A stretch of DNA of 64,000 nt from Sediminibacterium roseum (GCF_009939005.1 NZ_JAACJS010000015.1:1056325-1120324), one strand, 5' to 3'. Positions 1 to 8,698 are shown, counted from the first letter of the stretch. Notes: generated from the sequence alone by a model not told the origin. Numbers and translations are program-made.

Positions 1-81
1 AAATAGCTATTTTGACAGTCCCCCCCCTTTCGCGCAGCTTTACTTAATCGTTAGAGTAGTTTGTCCTTCAAAAATTCAAAT

Positions 82-579
82 ATGACATTCAAAGAAATTG
101 CAAATAAGATTACTGGTATCAGTTTCCCTGTATTTGGTGTTTCCTGGACACCTACCAAACCGGAAATAGAAATTGCTCGTAAAGTGATCGCTTTTCTGGA
201 AGACCGTAGAGTTCTATATGTTGTCTATCAACTGGAAACACCACAACACTGTGTGGACTCAGTACTTAAAATCAGGGAATTTCTTACTACTACTTTGTTT
301 GAGATCAATGCAGATTCAGAACTTAGCGATGTACTTAAAGCAATGCGCAGCGCATGTAGAACGTTTTTGAATGAGGTTCAGAACGCTCATTATTCAAAAG
401 ATAGTAAAAGACTAGAATTGAATCAATTGGGTTTAGGAGGAGAAATTCATTTCTTTAACGCGATGGGAGTATTAAGGGCACTGACGGGTGTTTTGATCGC
501 TAAGGTCTTAGTGATGCACGGGATTGACTGCGAGAGTGAATTGTTATCAATAATTCCATTTACAGAAGACGATTCTTAG
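82..579 (+). CDS. Small conserved-type protein of unknown function, first gene of the AT-rich cassette
   Basis: A 165-residue soluble protein with no signal peptide or membrane segment. The start is placed at the ATG at 82 because the reading frame further up has only a TTG at 61. The N-terminal part reads KEIANKITGISFPVFGVSW, followed by FLEDRRVLY and a mostly helical C-terminus. From memory it resembles proteins catalogued as DUF6650, but I could not verify this and no biochemical role is known to me. It lies 77 bases before the NACHT gene on the same strand in equally AT-rich DNA, so it is probably co-transcribed and may be an accessory factor of the cassette. Confidence 0.7.
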   Translation: MTFKEIANKITGISFPVFGVSWTPTKPEIEIARKVIAFLEDRRVLYVVYQLETPQHCVDSVLKIREFLTTTLFEINADSELSDVLKAMRSACRTFLNEVQNAHYSKDSKRLELNQLGLGGEIHFFNAMGVLRALTGVLIAKVLVMHGIDCESELLSIIPFTEDDS

Positions 580-656
580 CAGACATATCAGTTACAAGCA
601 CAATCTTATTAATCCAAAGCCAACGCTTAATAGTAACAATTCAAACATTTACTTTG

Positions 657-2390
657 ATGCAAGAGAATTGGGACAAAATAAAAATTCACATACACAAAGA
701 AACCAAAAAAGCAATAGCTGGCAGGTTTCACTGTAATGAGCTGGATCTAATAGAAGTCTTTCGAAAAGTTTTGATATTTCCTATTAACAATCCAGCGATC
801 AGACTCAATGGCCTTGAAACACGAGTAATGCATGCGCTGGACAAGGTGTTTAACAATGGACAAACAAAAGCTGATAACCATTCATATTTTCTGGAGATAG
901 CGAAGATTGAACCATTTCTGCGAAAAATTTTGTACTTGATTAATCCGGAAAGATATCAACAGCTTGCAGCCACAAGATCGGGATTAAATTCATTTGTAAA
1001 AGAATTAGGACTCAACTCAGGCAATATCAAACTCGCAATGGCTAGTGCATCAAATTATCAGAACAATCCTCAGCTTCTCGACAAGATCATTGAAGTTTAT
1101 CATCTTAGAAATATCGAGAGCCATGAATGCGATGAATGGACAAGCGCCGAACTACATTCTCATATTCAGAACGCTCTGATCGTTTGTCTTTTTACTATTG
1201 ACAAGCACCTTCAACAAATTTCTCAAGTGTTAGACCCTTACTTCGCTAACCAGGGAAAAGATTTTACAGATTACCTGAACATGGTGATAAATACGTTCGA
1301 AGAAAAAATGAAACGGTTTATACATATTCGGGGAAAAGAAGATTTCAAGCTGTCTTCGTCGATAGCGATTGAACTATCTGCTCCGGAAAAAGATCAGGAA
1401 AGGGCTGAACGAAAGGGGAATATATTAGATCTAAGAAATAATGAAATACCTGAAAAAAGGATGGCGATATGGGCGGACGCAGGCATGGGCAAAACAACAA
1501 CTCTGGAATATCTATCATATTTAGATTCGAAAGACAAACTAACAGATAACCAAAAACCACTTCCTGTCTATCTTGCATTAGGGCTCCTAACCGACAAGAA
1601 TGTAACAATCAAACAAAGTATACTGATTAAAATTGGGGTTGATGCAGAATACGGAGATCGATTACTTTCAGAAGGGAAAATTCATCTTTTTTTAGACGGA
1701 CTAAATGAGATTCCTAAAGATGATAATTTTTCGCTTCGCACCATCCGACATCGAGAAATTCAAAATCTACTTACACAATATCAGGAAACCTTCATTATCT
1801 TATCTAACCGGCCACAGGACATAAACGATTTCAGAAATATCCCTGTATTCATGCTTCAAAAAATGGACCGGGATCAGGTAAGAGATTTTGTCACAAAAAA
1901 CACTTCGGACAATCCAAATATTGCCGGCCAGATTTTAACCGCAATTGATGAAGATGAGCGGCTTTTCCGAATTATCAAGACGCCGCTGATGTTATCCCGG
2001 TTAATTGAAATCTCACGGGTAATGGGTGAGCTTCCCAAAAGTGAAGGAGAGATCATCAGGTCATTTATTAATTCACTTTATCGTCGAGAAAGAGAGGAAA
2101 AGAAAGATGCAAATTTCGATGTAAAAAAAATTGACCGGCTTTTGCGCTATCTAGGCCATATAACCTTGGAAAAATATGGAACGAATTCAGGGATCTCAGA
2201 AGATGAAGTGTTAAACCACTTCGTCGAATGCAAAACGAAATATGGTTTTGAAATTGACACCATATATGTACTCGATACCGTTACGCAACTAAATATTCTG
2301 GAAAGAAATGGTACTCAATACACTTTTGCTCACCAAGCTTACCAGGATTATTTTCATTCACAAGAAGAAAAGGCTATTGCAAATCTATGA
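657..2390 (+). CDS. NACHT-domain STAND NTPase with N-terminal HEPN-like RNxxxH motif
   Basis: A 577-residue signal-transduction NTPase. The start is the ATG at 657; a TTG lies just before it. Residues 1-200 are helical and contain YHLRNIESHE, an R-x4-H motif (R151, H156) with Asn after Arg and a long helix after His, as in HEPN RNases. The NACHT core follows: Walker A ADAGMGKTT around 273-281, Walker B IHLFLDGLNEIP around 342-353, and a sensor-like IILSNRP around 380-386. A winged-helix-like region ends in FAHQAYQDYF, where helical repeats usually begin in NACHT proteins; here the gene stops. Its TGA overlaps the next ATG (ATGA), implying translational coupling. NACHT proteins of bacteria often act in antiphage defence; that role here is inferred. 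The HEPN assignment rests on one motif. Confidence 0.85.
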   Translation: MQENWDKIKIHIHKETKKAIAGRFHCNELDLIEVFRKVLIFPINNPAIRLNGLETRVMHALDKVFNNGQTKADNHSYFLEIAKIEPFLRKILYLINPERYQQLAATRSGLNSFVKELGLNSGNIKLAMASASNYQNNPQLLDKIIEVYHLRNIESHECDEWTSAELHSHIQNALIVCLFTIDKHLQQISQVLDPYFANQGKDFTDYLNMVINTFEEKMKRFIHIRGKEDFKLSSSIAIELSAPEKDQERAERKGNILDLRNNEIPEKRMAIWADAGMGKTTTLEYLSYLDSKDKLTDNQKPLPVYLALGLLTDKNVTIKQSILIKIGVDAEYGDRLLSEGKIHLFLDGLNEIPKDDNFSLRTIRHREIQNLLTQYQETFIILSNRPQDINDFRNIPVFMLQKMDRDQVRDFVTKNTSDNPNIAGQILTAIDEDERLFRIIKTPLMLSRLIEISRVMGELPKSEGEIIRSFINSLYRREREEKKDANFDVKKIDRLLRYLGHITLEKYGTNSGISEDEVLNHFVECKTKYGFEIDTIYVLDTVTQLNILERNGTQYTFAHQAYQDYFHSQEEKAIANL

Positions 2391-3880
2391 TGGCCGATCT
2401 CCATATCAAAGCTGTGCAGGAAAAATACTATAACAGTATTAAGTATTTCTATCACACACTTCCACCCGATAAAAGACCGGAATTCATTAAAACAATTGCC
2501 GAAGAAAATATTTTTCTTGCCTCCCAATGTGTGTTAACAGGCCAGGAAGACGTTGGTCTGGAAATTCAGTTAAAGAAAATTGCATTAGACAAGGCTCAAC
2601 ATTTCTCTAATGCCAGTCAGTCAGCACACGGATTTCTCGCACTAGCGGAATTCGACTGCTTTGAAGACATCCTAACGTTGCTATCGCAAGTAACCACCGC
2701 TAAAAGAATATACAGTCAGGTCTTTCATCGGATTCTTGCCAATGCAGATCAAAGTGTATTTTTTAAATTTCTCGAAATCTGTGACAAATTAAAGCTCCCA
2801 CATTTAGTCCAATATGCAATTTCATCTTACAATGGTGCTGTCAGAGTGGATTCTGTTAATCGTCAAGTTCTTAAAAATATGTTCACAGATTTTTTGGCGA
2901 ATACTCATTACGGAACTTTAAGAGTGATGCTCGAGAAGTTTTCAATAGCCGACGATTATTTGTATATTATGCAATCAGATATTCAAACAGAAGTAAATAA
3001 AATACTAAATGTAAAAAAATATACTGCAATTAATTTAGCATACTCAATTGTGGCGGCTTACAACGCCTACGATGTGTTTTCAAAAAGTTTTTTTATACGA
3101 AAATTTACAGGCACAATCGGTATTAAAGGTATCTTGACAGCCATCCGCATGGTTGATGAAAAAAATGTAGCCGACATACAGCGGATTAACAAAAAACTCG
3201 CAGATCTTTTATCTAGTGTCGATGGAATTAACAACGGAAAAGAAAATAAAAAATCGATTAAATTAATCAAGATATTTTTTAAAAAAGGAGGTTCGGAATA
3301 TCTAGAAAATAACGATTATCAATTATTTCTTAAATATCAAGATGTTATCAGATTAAACCAACCCAATATCAAGGAGATGTTGGGGAAACGTGAGCGTTTT
3401 ACTTTTTTAGGAACAGAGGTGGCTGAATCTGATAACGAAGAATTTCAAAAAATTGTATCAGACTGCGACATTAATATTTTAAATTCAGAACTATCGCAGC
3501 CACACGAAATTCTGTCAGCGATATTCCTTCAATATTTCAAATCAAAAAGTTCGCTATCAATAGAGCTTTTAATTGGTCTTCTTTTCAGCTCTTTTAATAT
3601 CAGTTTCCAGGATATAAGTAAAGCAATGCGTCGATATGCCTTCACAGGTGGAGTTCTTGAAATTAGAAAATATGGAGTTTATATTCATTGTGATACATTT
3701 CAAACAACACAACCTTTATTTATTCCTAAAAAATCATTTACCGTGAAAGACGCGCCTAACCTTGGTGAGCTACGGTTCGCTCACGATTTAAAGTTCCGTA
3801 TTGTGAGTATAGATATTAGAAAGTTTACAATTCAAATCGCTCCTATATCAAAGCTTTCTTCAAACATGATAATGGTATAA
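2387..3880 (+). CDS. Helical-repeat-like protein coupled to the NACHT gene
   Basis: A 497-residue protein, no signal peptide. Most of it (about 1-400) is strongly helical, with repeat-like segments such as the stretches around EENIFLASQCVLTG and FFKFLEICDKLKL, the kind of region that normally forms the sensor C-terminus of a NACHT/STAND protein. The last 100 residues are beta-rich and may form a small OB-like fold; this is a guess. The gene starts inside the NACHT stop codon (ATGA, second Met at 2390), so both products are probably made in matched amounts. The simplest reading is that the sensor half of an ancestral STAND protein is encoded as a separate subunit. I recognise no named family. 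A sequencing frameshift splitting one gene is less likely, given the clean overlap. Confidence 0.75.
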   Translation: MMADLHIKAVQEKYYNSIKYFYHTLPPDKRPEFIKTIAEENIFLASQCVLTGQEDVGLEIQLKKIALDKAQHFSNASQSAHGFLALAEFDCFEDILTLLSQVTTAKRIYSQVFHRILANADQSVFFKFLEICDKLKLPHLVQYAISSYNGAVRVDSVNRQVLKNMFTDFLANTHYGTLRVMLEKFSIADDYLYIMQSDIQTEVNKILNVKKYTAINLAYSIVAAYNAYDVFSKSFFIRKFTGTIGIKGILTAIRMVDEKNVADIQRINKKLADLLSSVDGINNGKENKKSIKLIKIFFKKGGSEYLENNDYQLFLKYQDVIRLNQPNIKEMLGKRERFTFLGTEVAESDNEEFQKIVSDCDINILNSELSQPHEILSAIFLQYFKSKSSLSIELLIGLLFSSFNISFQDISKAMRRYAFTGGVLEIRKYGVYIHCDTFQTTQPLFIPKKSFTVKDAPNLGELRFAHDLKFRIVSIDIRKFTIQIAPISKLSSNMIMV

Positions 3881-3927
3881 TTTTCAATTGGGAGTAAATT
3901 AAATAGGTAAGAATATAAAAATAAATT

Positions 3928-4860
3928 ATGACCCTACAGAACATCACTGATATAGTATCTTCCCAAATTCAAATGGTGCTAGATGGACAGGAAAGTGAGT
4001 ATCCTAAACTGGATTTCAAGCGCCAGTGGTATAATCTTTTTGACGAGCTATCAATAAACGAATTTTTAAAAGACAGTTCGGCAATGGCAAACTCGCCGGG
4101 TCTGGACGGCTTTATAGTAATAGGTTTTGATCAAAAGCAAAAAGATTTTCAAAAAGCAAATTTCACCGATTGCGGTCTACGTGATGAAAATGAATTGACA
4201 GGATTAATAAACAGGCGAGTTGATCGGGTTTTTCACATTTCCCACTATCCAATTCAATTTAAAGGTACTACTTTGAGTGTATTACATATACCGCCATCAT
4301 TTGATAAACCGCACGTTATCAGGAATTATAAAACAAAAAAAGGAGAAGAACAACAGCATCGTGTATTTACAAAGAGCGGAAGTAACACTAAATTGGCCAC
4401 AAAATATGATTTTGATTTCATCGCTTTTGACCGGGCCAACCATATTCCCGAATACGACCTACAGCTGAGTTTCTCTCCGGTATCTTACGGAGCTAGCTTT
4501 ATCCAGCATGATAATACAGCAGTAATTCAATTAACTATGTCAATTGAAAACACCGGCAGAAGGGCTGTGTCTATTCACGAAATAATATTAACTTTTGAAA
4601 ACAAACCGAGTAAACCATTTGAGTTTGTTTCGACCTCATCAGCCGACAACAAATACAATTCATTAATTAAGGTTAGCAATATTATCATTCCTCCCGGCCA
4701 CATTCAGCTTATAACAGACCTTACTTTTAAATCAATCGATAGGTACGCGCCAACAGTAATTACATTTTTGTCACAGCTTAGTTTGTTCCCTGAGATAACA
4801 GCAATCATAAAACTGACTAGTGGATCTGAAATAAAGACGCGTGTAAACGTTATTTCGTAA
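3928..4860 (+). CDS. AlbA_2 (Schlafen-type) domain protein
   Basis: A 310-residue soluble protein. Residues about 20-150 match the AlbA_2 putative nucleic-acid-binding domain found in Schlafen-like proteins: YPKLDFKRQW near the start, a helix ending in FLKDSSAMANS, a GFIVIGFDQ strand, and the closing VFTKSGSNTKLATKYDFDFI, equivalent to the usual R-x-G-x-x-T-x-x-A segment. Residues about 155-310 form an unassigned beta-rich domain. It follows the repeat protein by 47 bases in the same orientation and composition, and is the last gene before the terminator at 4951. AlbA_2 proteins recur in mobile and defence-linked loci; nucleic acid or tRNA binding is a family-level expectation, not shown here. 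Confidence 0.8.
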   Translation: MTLQNITDIVSSQIQMVLDGQESEYPKLDFKRQWYNLFDELSINEFLKDSSAMANSPGLDGFIVIGFDQKQKDFQKANFTDCGLRDENELTGLINRRVDRVFHISHYPIQFKGTTLSVLHIPPSFDKPHVIRNYKTKKGEEQQHRVFTKSGSNTKLATKYDFDFIAFDRANHIPEYDLQLSFSPVSYGASFIQHDNTAVIQLTMSIENTGRRAVSIHEIILTFENKPSKPFEFVSTSSADNKYNSLIKVSNIIIPPGHIQLITDLTFKSIDRYAPTVITFLSQLSLFPEITAIIKLTSGSEIKTRVNVIS

Positions 4861-4950
4861 CATTCCTTCCGCTGTCAATGCAATCGGTTTTTGCACATAT
4901 GCACAAAATCCAGTCGTAAGGCCAATATGTATTTTCTTGAGAAAATCATG

Positions 4951-4983
4951 AAAACGCTTGCTTAAAATTTAAGCAAGCGTTTT
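4951..4983 (+). terminator. Terminator hairpin closing the NACHT cassette
   Basis: A perfect 16-base inverted repeat: left arm 4951-4966, right arm 4968-4983, one unpaired base between. The right arm ends in TTTT and the left begins with AAAA, so it can terminate in both directions. It lies 90 bases after the AlbA_2 gene. Confidence 0.8.
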
Positions 4984-5131
4984 CGGAAAAATAAAAACAT
5001 GATTTTCAAAAACAAACTTCTCATAACAAGTTGTTTTTCAATTCATAAGGCGGTAAAATTGGGGTATGGATATTGGCCAATAATTTCAGATGAGCAACGA
5101 ATTCCTGGGATAATGGACGCGTTTGGTCTAC

Positions 5132-5156
5132 AAACCCGCTCTTGAGCGGGTTTTTT
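5132..5156 (+). terminator. Rho-independent terminator
   Basis: A 10-base stem (5132-5141 with 5144-5153), a two-base loop and a run of six T on the + strand. It is a second stop for transcription leaving the cassette to the left; in the other direction its T tract is weak. Confidence 0.75.
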
Positions 5157-5377
5157 GTTGTTGGCCGGGCGACCAACAACGGCGTGAGAACATTTTTGCA
5201 TAACGCTACCGATGCATACCTGCCAATAAATTCAAACCGGAAAAAATTGGTTCGACATTGGTGCCGTTTGGCTACTATGTTAAAGGAAGTCAACACGAAT
5301 TTCCCTTTTCTTTTCAGCCGCTTGAAACCCAACTTGATTTTCTGATTAAATCGTTCCATCCGGGGAAAACACATCTA

Positions 5378-7126
5378 TTATTTACCGGCAAATCCCAAAA
5401 CACTGATCTTATGAATCGTCAAAACCTTTTGGCTATCTCCGTTCCACAACGATAGTTTCGCTTTGTTGTACTGTGGGGGAACTTTTGCATCCACAAAAAC
5501 AACACCGGTTTCTCCATCGGATAAAATGCGGCTGATGCGGATGTAATTTGTTTTGATAACCTCGTCGCCGTTGTAGAAAAGAATTGTCGCCTGCGGCATT
5601 TTCCAGACATCCCATTCTTTAACGGGTGTACTGACCAACACATTCACCCTCACCCATTCAATGTTTTTTGGAATCATTAATGAATAGCCCGGCGAATATG
5701 GGTGTACGGAATCGAGTATGGCTGCGGTAGCAGTTGGGTCCGTTTGGATGGCAACTGAATCTTTTAGCATAGATGCCGGCACCTGCTCTTCATTATCGAG
5801 CAACAACTGCGTTTCTTTAGGAACATCAAATCTTCCTGCAATACGCCACAGGTATGCGCCGGTCATGCTGCCGCCCTGAAATAAATGGCCCCGGTGGGCC
5901 TGGTGCGTTAACCAGAGATTGTAAAAAATACAGAATGAAATAAAAAGTGTTGTGATGAAAACAAGTAATCTGCGTTGCCCAAGCCAATCAAAGAAAGCGG
6001 CAATGGGAAAACAAAACAAAGGGTATGCCTGTATGATCGCTCGCTGACCAAGACTTGCGCCATACCACCATTCCTTCCAAGAGAAGCATACGTATAAAAA
6101 AAACAGGCTGAACAAAAACACAGCAAAAAAGATCTTTTTGAAACGAACATACAACACGAAAAATCCGGGTAGCACAAACAGCATCGCAGGCGTATAAGTG
6201 AACCACCCACCTTTGTAACTAAATAATCCGGGGCCGATGTGTGGACGCAACCAATCAAAGCCCTCGTTCCGGTAGCCATCAAAGACCCATCGACCTGAGC
6301 TCCATTTCCAATAGATCAATTGGAGGGAAACAAGTAGTACAAAAGCGATGGCGCCCATGATCCATGTATTAATACCAACGATCGTTCGGGAAATTTTTTG
6401 TTTAAGATCTGTGAAACCGGATACATTCCATAACAACGGGATCAATATGCAAATGATCTCTGTAGGCCTGACAAGCACAAGTAACCCCGCCAGCAATCCT
6501 ATTGCGACGGCAGTTCTCTTTGTTGGCTGTTCATAGAACCGGATGACCCTGTACATAAATAATGCATACAGCATGAACAGTGTATTGTGGGTCATTCCTC
6601 CATCGATGGCGGAATAATTTAAATAGTTGGTTGCAAAAGCAACAATGAGTAAAGTAATGGCAACTACGCGGTCGTGAAAATAACGGAGCAGTATTTTTCT
6701 TAAAAACCACAACCCGATAAAGGAATAGAGCAGCATCCCCAGACCAATACAAACCTGGTATGGCGATGAAAAACCATCTGCGGGGTAAGCAGTAAGCAGC
6801 GCGTATCCATGCGCGGCAAAAAAATAGGGGGCAAACAGTATTGCCTGCCCCATGGTATATTTCATCACACAATTGCCAGACTCCTGGCGGATTGCCTGTT
6901 GGAAATCAGGTGTGGGGTGATACTTCTGTAAAACGCTGTCAAAAAACCTGCACTGCTTCAGGTCTTTGTAGATAAAGGTTGCCGGCAGGTACAAATAATA
7001 GCCCGACACATCCCAGCTGAGGGTTGCCTCTGTTGCCTGTTGTTTCCATTTGGGGTAATAAAAAAAACCCGTGAGAAAAATAAAAACACAGCATGCACCA
7101 AATGCGATTTTAGAGAATCTGTTCAT
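5378..7126 (-). CDS. Polytopic membrane protein, GT-C glycosyltransferase-like
   Basis: A 582-residue inner-membrane protein with an N-terminal hydrophobic segment and about ten further membrane spans to residue ~400, then a soluble C-terminal beta-rich domain. The first loop has LSWDVSGYYLYLPA with Asp39, the position at which GT-C enzymes (PMT, ArnT, mannosyltransferase types) carry the catalytic or metal-binding acid, and a later LVRPTEI segment is also common in that group. It probably transfers a sugar from a polyprenyl-phosphate donor, substrate unknown. The start ATG overlaps the stop of an orphan T9SS sorting tail (TAATG), so it may once have been the second gene of an operon. It may alternatively be an uncharacterised membrane protein without activity. 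Confidence 0.75.
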   Translation of the reverse strand: MNRFSKIAFGACCVFIFLTGFFYYPKWKQQATEATLSWDVSGYYLYLPATFIYKDLKQCRFFDSVLQKYHPTPDFQQAIRQESGNCVMKYTMGQAILFAPYFFAAHGYALLTAYPADGFSSPYQVCIGLGMLLYSFIGLWFLRKILLRYFHDRVVAITLLIVAFATNYLNYSAIDGGMTHNTLFMLYALFMYRVIRFYEQPTKRTAVAIGLLAGLLVLVRPTEIICILIPLLWNVSGFTDLKQKISRTIVGINTWIMGAIAFVLLVSLQLIYWKWSSGRWVFDGYRNEGFDWLRPHIGPGLFSYKGGWFTYTPAMLFVLPGFFVLYVRFKKIFFAVFLFSLFFLYVCFSWKEWWYGASLGQRAIIQAYPLFCFPIAAFFDWLGQRRLLVFITTLFISFCIFYNLWLTHQAHRGHLFQGGSMTGAYLWRIAGRFDVPKETQLLLDNEEQVPASMLKDSVAIQTDPTATAAILDSVHPYSPGYSLMIPKNIEWVRVNVLVSTPVKEWDVWKMPQATILFYNGDEVIKTNYIRISRILSDGETGVVFVDAKVPPQYNKAKLSLWNGDSQKVLTIHKISVLGFAGK

Positions 7127-7242
7127 TATTCCATTTTAAGGAATTTCCCCGTTGCAGAATGCTTTGTAGAAATTACCTGCATATAATATACACCTTTCGC
7201 AATTACGGGCAAATCTACCGTTTCATTCTTTGTGTTGATCGT
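7126..7242 (-). pseudogene. Orphan C-terminal tail of a T9SS type A sorting domain
   Basis: A 38-codon open frame, bounded upstream by a TAA at 7245-7243, ending in TAA at 7128-7126. It translates to the end of a type A sorting domain: INTKNETVDLP, then AKGVYYMQVIS and GKFLKME. This pattern (strand, D-L, x-KGVYYVQ, x-KFxK) is typical of the last ~35 residues of proteins secreted by the type IX system. No start codon, signal peptide or passenger domain is present, and I could not follow the homology upstream in another frame. It is read as the remnant of a deleted secreted protein gene. Its stop codon overlaps the start of the GT-C-like gene. Confidence 0.7.
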
Positions 7243-7318
7243 TTACGCGATCCCATTGGTGGTTGCGTAATGAACAATTGTGTGCTAACTTTAAGAAACC
7301 ACATCCCAACCCTACCAC

Positions 7319-7690
7319 ATGAAAACGCAATTCCCTTTCGATTTCATCCTCAACCATCTTCCCCGCAACATCATCGTTCAACCCGCCATCGGTATGTTTT
7401 ATATTTACTGGAACAAAAAGATCGTGCTTATCGCAAGGCAAACAAAAAAGAACCCGCAACACAACGGCCTCTGGATCCCCAGCTCCCGCGAACACCATGC
7501 AAGCCTGAAACAAGAGATACCTGCTATAACCGATTTTGTTTTTGACGAAGGACAGGAGATCGACTCTGCATGGCTGCTGCTCAACGACCAACACAACGAT
7601 TTTGAAAACGCCGCAACAACCCTGTGCGATCTCATCACTTACCGCGACATCCGGATTGGACGGGTTACCCAAAAAAGCAAATTGATGTAG
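7319..7690 (+). CDS. Hypothetical protein
   Basis: A 123-residue protein starting at ATG 7319, without signal peptide or membrane segment. The sequence is mixed alpha/beta with balanced composition (IIVQPAIGMFYIYWNKKIVLIARQ, later FDEGQEIDSAWLLLN), looks like a real protein and has codon use like its neighbours. I do not recognise the family. It is divergent from the T9SS remnant and precedes the AraC regulator by about 135 bases. The overlapping frame at 7223-7672 on the minus strand is taken as a shadow. Confidence 0.5.
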   Translation: MKTQFPFDFILNHLPRNIIVQPAIGMFYIYWNKKIVLIARQTKKNPQHNGLWIPSSREHHASLKQEIPAITDFVFDEGQEIDSAWLLLNDQHNDFENAATTLCDLITYRDIRIGRVTQKSKLM

Positions 7691-7825
7691 ACCGGACTTT
7701 GGAAGCCCTGCCGGATCTGTTTTTTATTTTCAGATCGCGGTCCGCAAATGAGCCGTCTTTGATAAACAAACCAATTGAGATTTTCTGGTTATCCATTTCA
7801 GGTTTGATTTTATTAATTTCGTTTG

Positions 7826-8698
7826 ATGAAACCCAAACACGATGCGGAAATTCCGGGAGTAAATATGAGTGAACTCAGGTTAAAAGGGTTCAGAGCACAT
7901 GTGCTCACCAATCCCCCTGATCTTCCCGTATCGCTTGGCCGGCGCGACTTTTACAAAATGGGACTCGTGACAGGCGATATGATGATCTCCTATGGCGATC
8001 AGGTAATCGAAACAGATGGTCCCGTTCTGTTCTTTATCAACCCCAAAATACCACACGGTGTTTTACACCGGTCCAAAAAACGAACAGGCTATTCATGCCT
8101 GTTCACCCAGTCTTTCTTTGTTGGCAGGGAAAGAACAGCCCTCCTGAAAAATTCACCGCTCGTTCGCATAGGCGATCCTCCGCACATCGCATTGAACCAC
8201 GAACAGGCAGATTTTATGGCAGGTATATTCAAGAAAATCGTTTCGGTTTGCGCAGGTGATTATGCACATAAAGCAGAGTTGGTGCGGAGTTGTATTGAAC
8301 TCATCCTGCGCGAATCTATCCGGATCCAGCCACCGAAAGATGTACCCGACTTCAAAAACGGATCATCAAGGATCACCCACTTATTTTTTGATCTGCTGGA
8401 GCGCCAGTTCCCGATCGAACGCGCCGGCGAAACACTCGCACTAAGGAGTGCCCACGATTTTGCAGCTGCACTCTCTGTGCATGTCAACTACCTCAACCGC
8501 GCCGTTAAGGAGATCACCGGCAAACCTACTTCAGTGCACATCGCCGAACGCATCGTTGCCGAAGCGAAAGCACTGCTGCTCTATACAGATTGCACCATTG
8601 CAGAAATCGCGGACGCCCTCGGCTTTGAATACACGACCTATTTCAATAACTATTTTAAACGGGTAACCGGGGCCACACCAACTTCCTTCAGAAAATAA
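7826..8698 (+). CDS. AraC family transcriptional regulator
   Basis: A 290-residue regulator. The N-terminal half (about 20-170) is a cupin-like sensor domain (YGDQVIETDGPVLFFINP, then IPHGVLHR). The C-terminal 100 residues hold the two helix-turn-helix motifs of AraC/XylS proteins: AAALSVHVNYLNRAVKEITG and the diagnostic second motif CTIAEIADALGFEYTTYFNN followed by FKRVTGATPTSFRK. The start is the ATG at 7826; a TTG at 7823 is less likely. It lies 92 bases upstream of the epimerase/reductase gene on the same strand and in Bacteroidota such pairs are often regulator and target; control of that gene is inferred. Confidence 0.9.
   Translation: MKPKHDAEIPGVNMSELRLKGFRAHVLTNPPDLPVSLGRRDFYKMGLVTGDMMISYGDQVIETDGPVLFFINPKIPHGVLHRSKKRTGYSCLFTQSFFVGRERTALLKNSPLVRIGDPPHIALNHEQADFMAGIFKKIVSVCAGDYAHKAELVRSCIELILRESIRIQPPKDVPDFKNGSSRITHLFFDLLERQFPIERAGETLALRSAHDFAAALSVHVNYLNRAVKEITGKPTSVHIAERIVAEAKALLLYTDCTIAEIADALGFEYTTYFNNYFKRVTGATPTSFRK

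Larger units (their letters stand above)
4861..5377. other. Intergenic stretch at the island boundary
   Basis: 517 bases between the AT-rich cassette and the GC-richer chromosome-like part. It holds the terminators at 4951-4983 and 5132-5156 and a further inverted repeat (GTTGTTGG 5157-5164 / CCAACAAC 5173-5180). A minus-strand frame at 5021-5374 (117 codons) stays open, with basic residues and no family I recognise; it runs across the terminator stems and is more likely remnant or noncoding DNA than a gene. No tRNA, direct repeat or integrase marking an attachment site was seen. Confidence 0.5.

Noticed and set aside
2363-2392. Programmed -1 frameshift joining the NACHT and repeat genes
   Set aside because: The frames are related by -1, but no X-XXY-YYZ slippery heptamer is present at the overlap; ATGA reinitiation explains it better.
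5021-5374. 117-codon minus-strand open frame at the island boundary
   Set aside because: It runs through two inverted repeats and a terminator stem, has no recognisable family and overlaps other open frames; kept only as intergenic DNA.
7159-7672. Open frames at 7159-7545 (+) and 7223-7672 (-)
   Set aside because: They overlap the better-supported T9SS tail and the 123-residue gene, and have no protein-like pattern.
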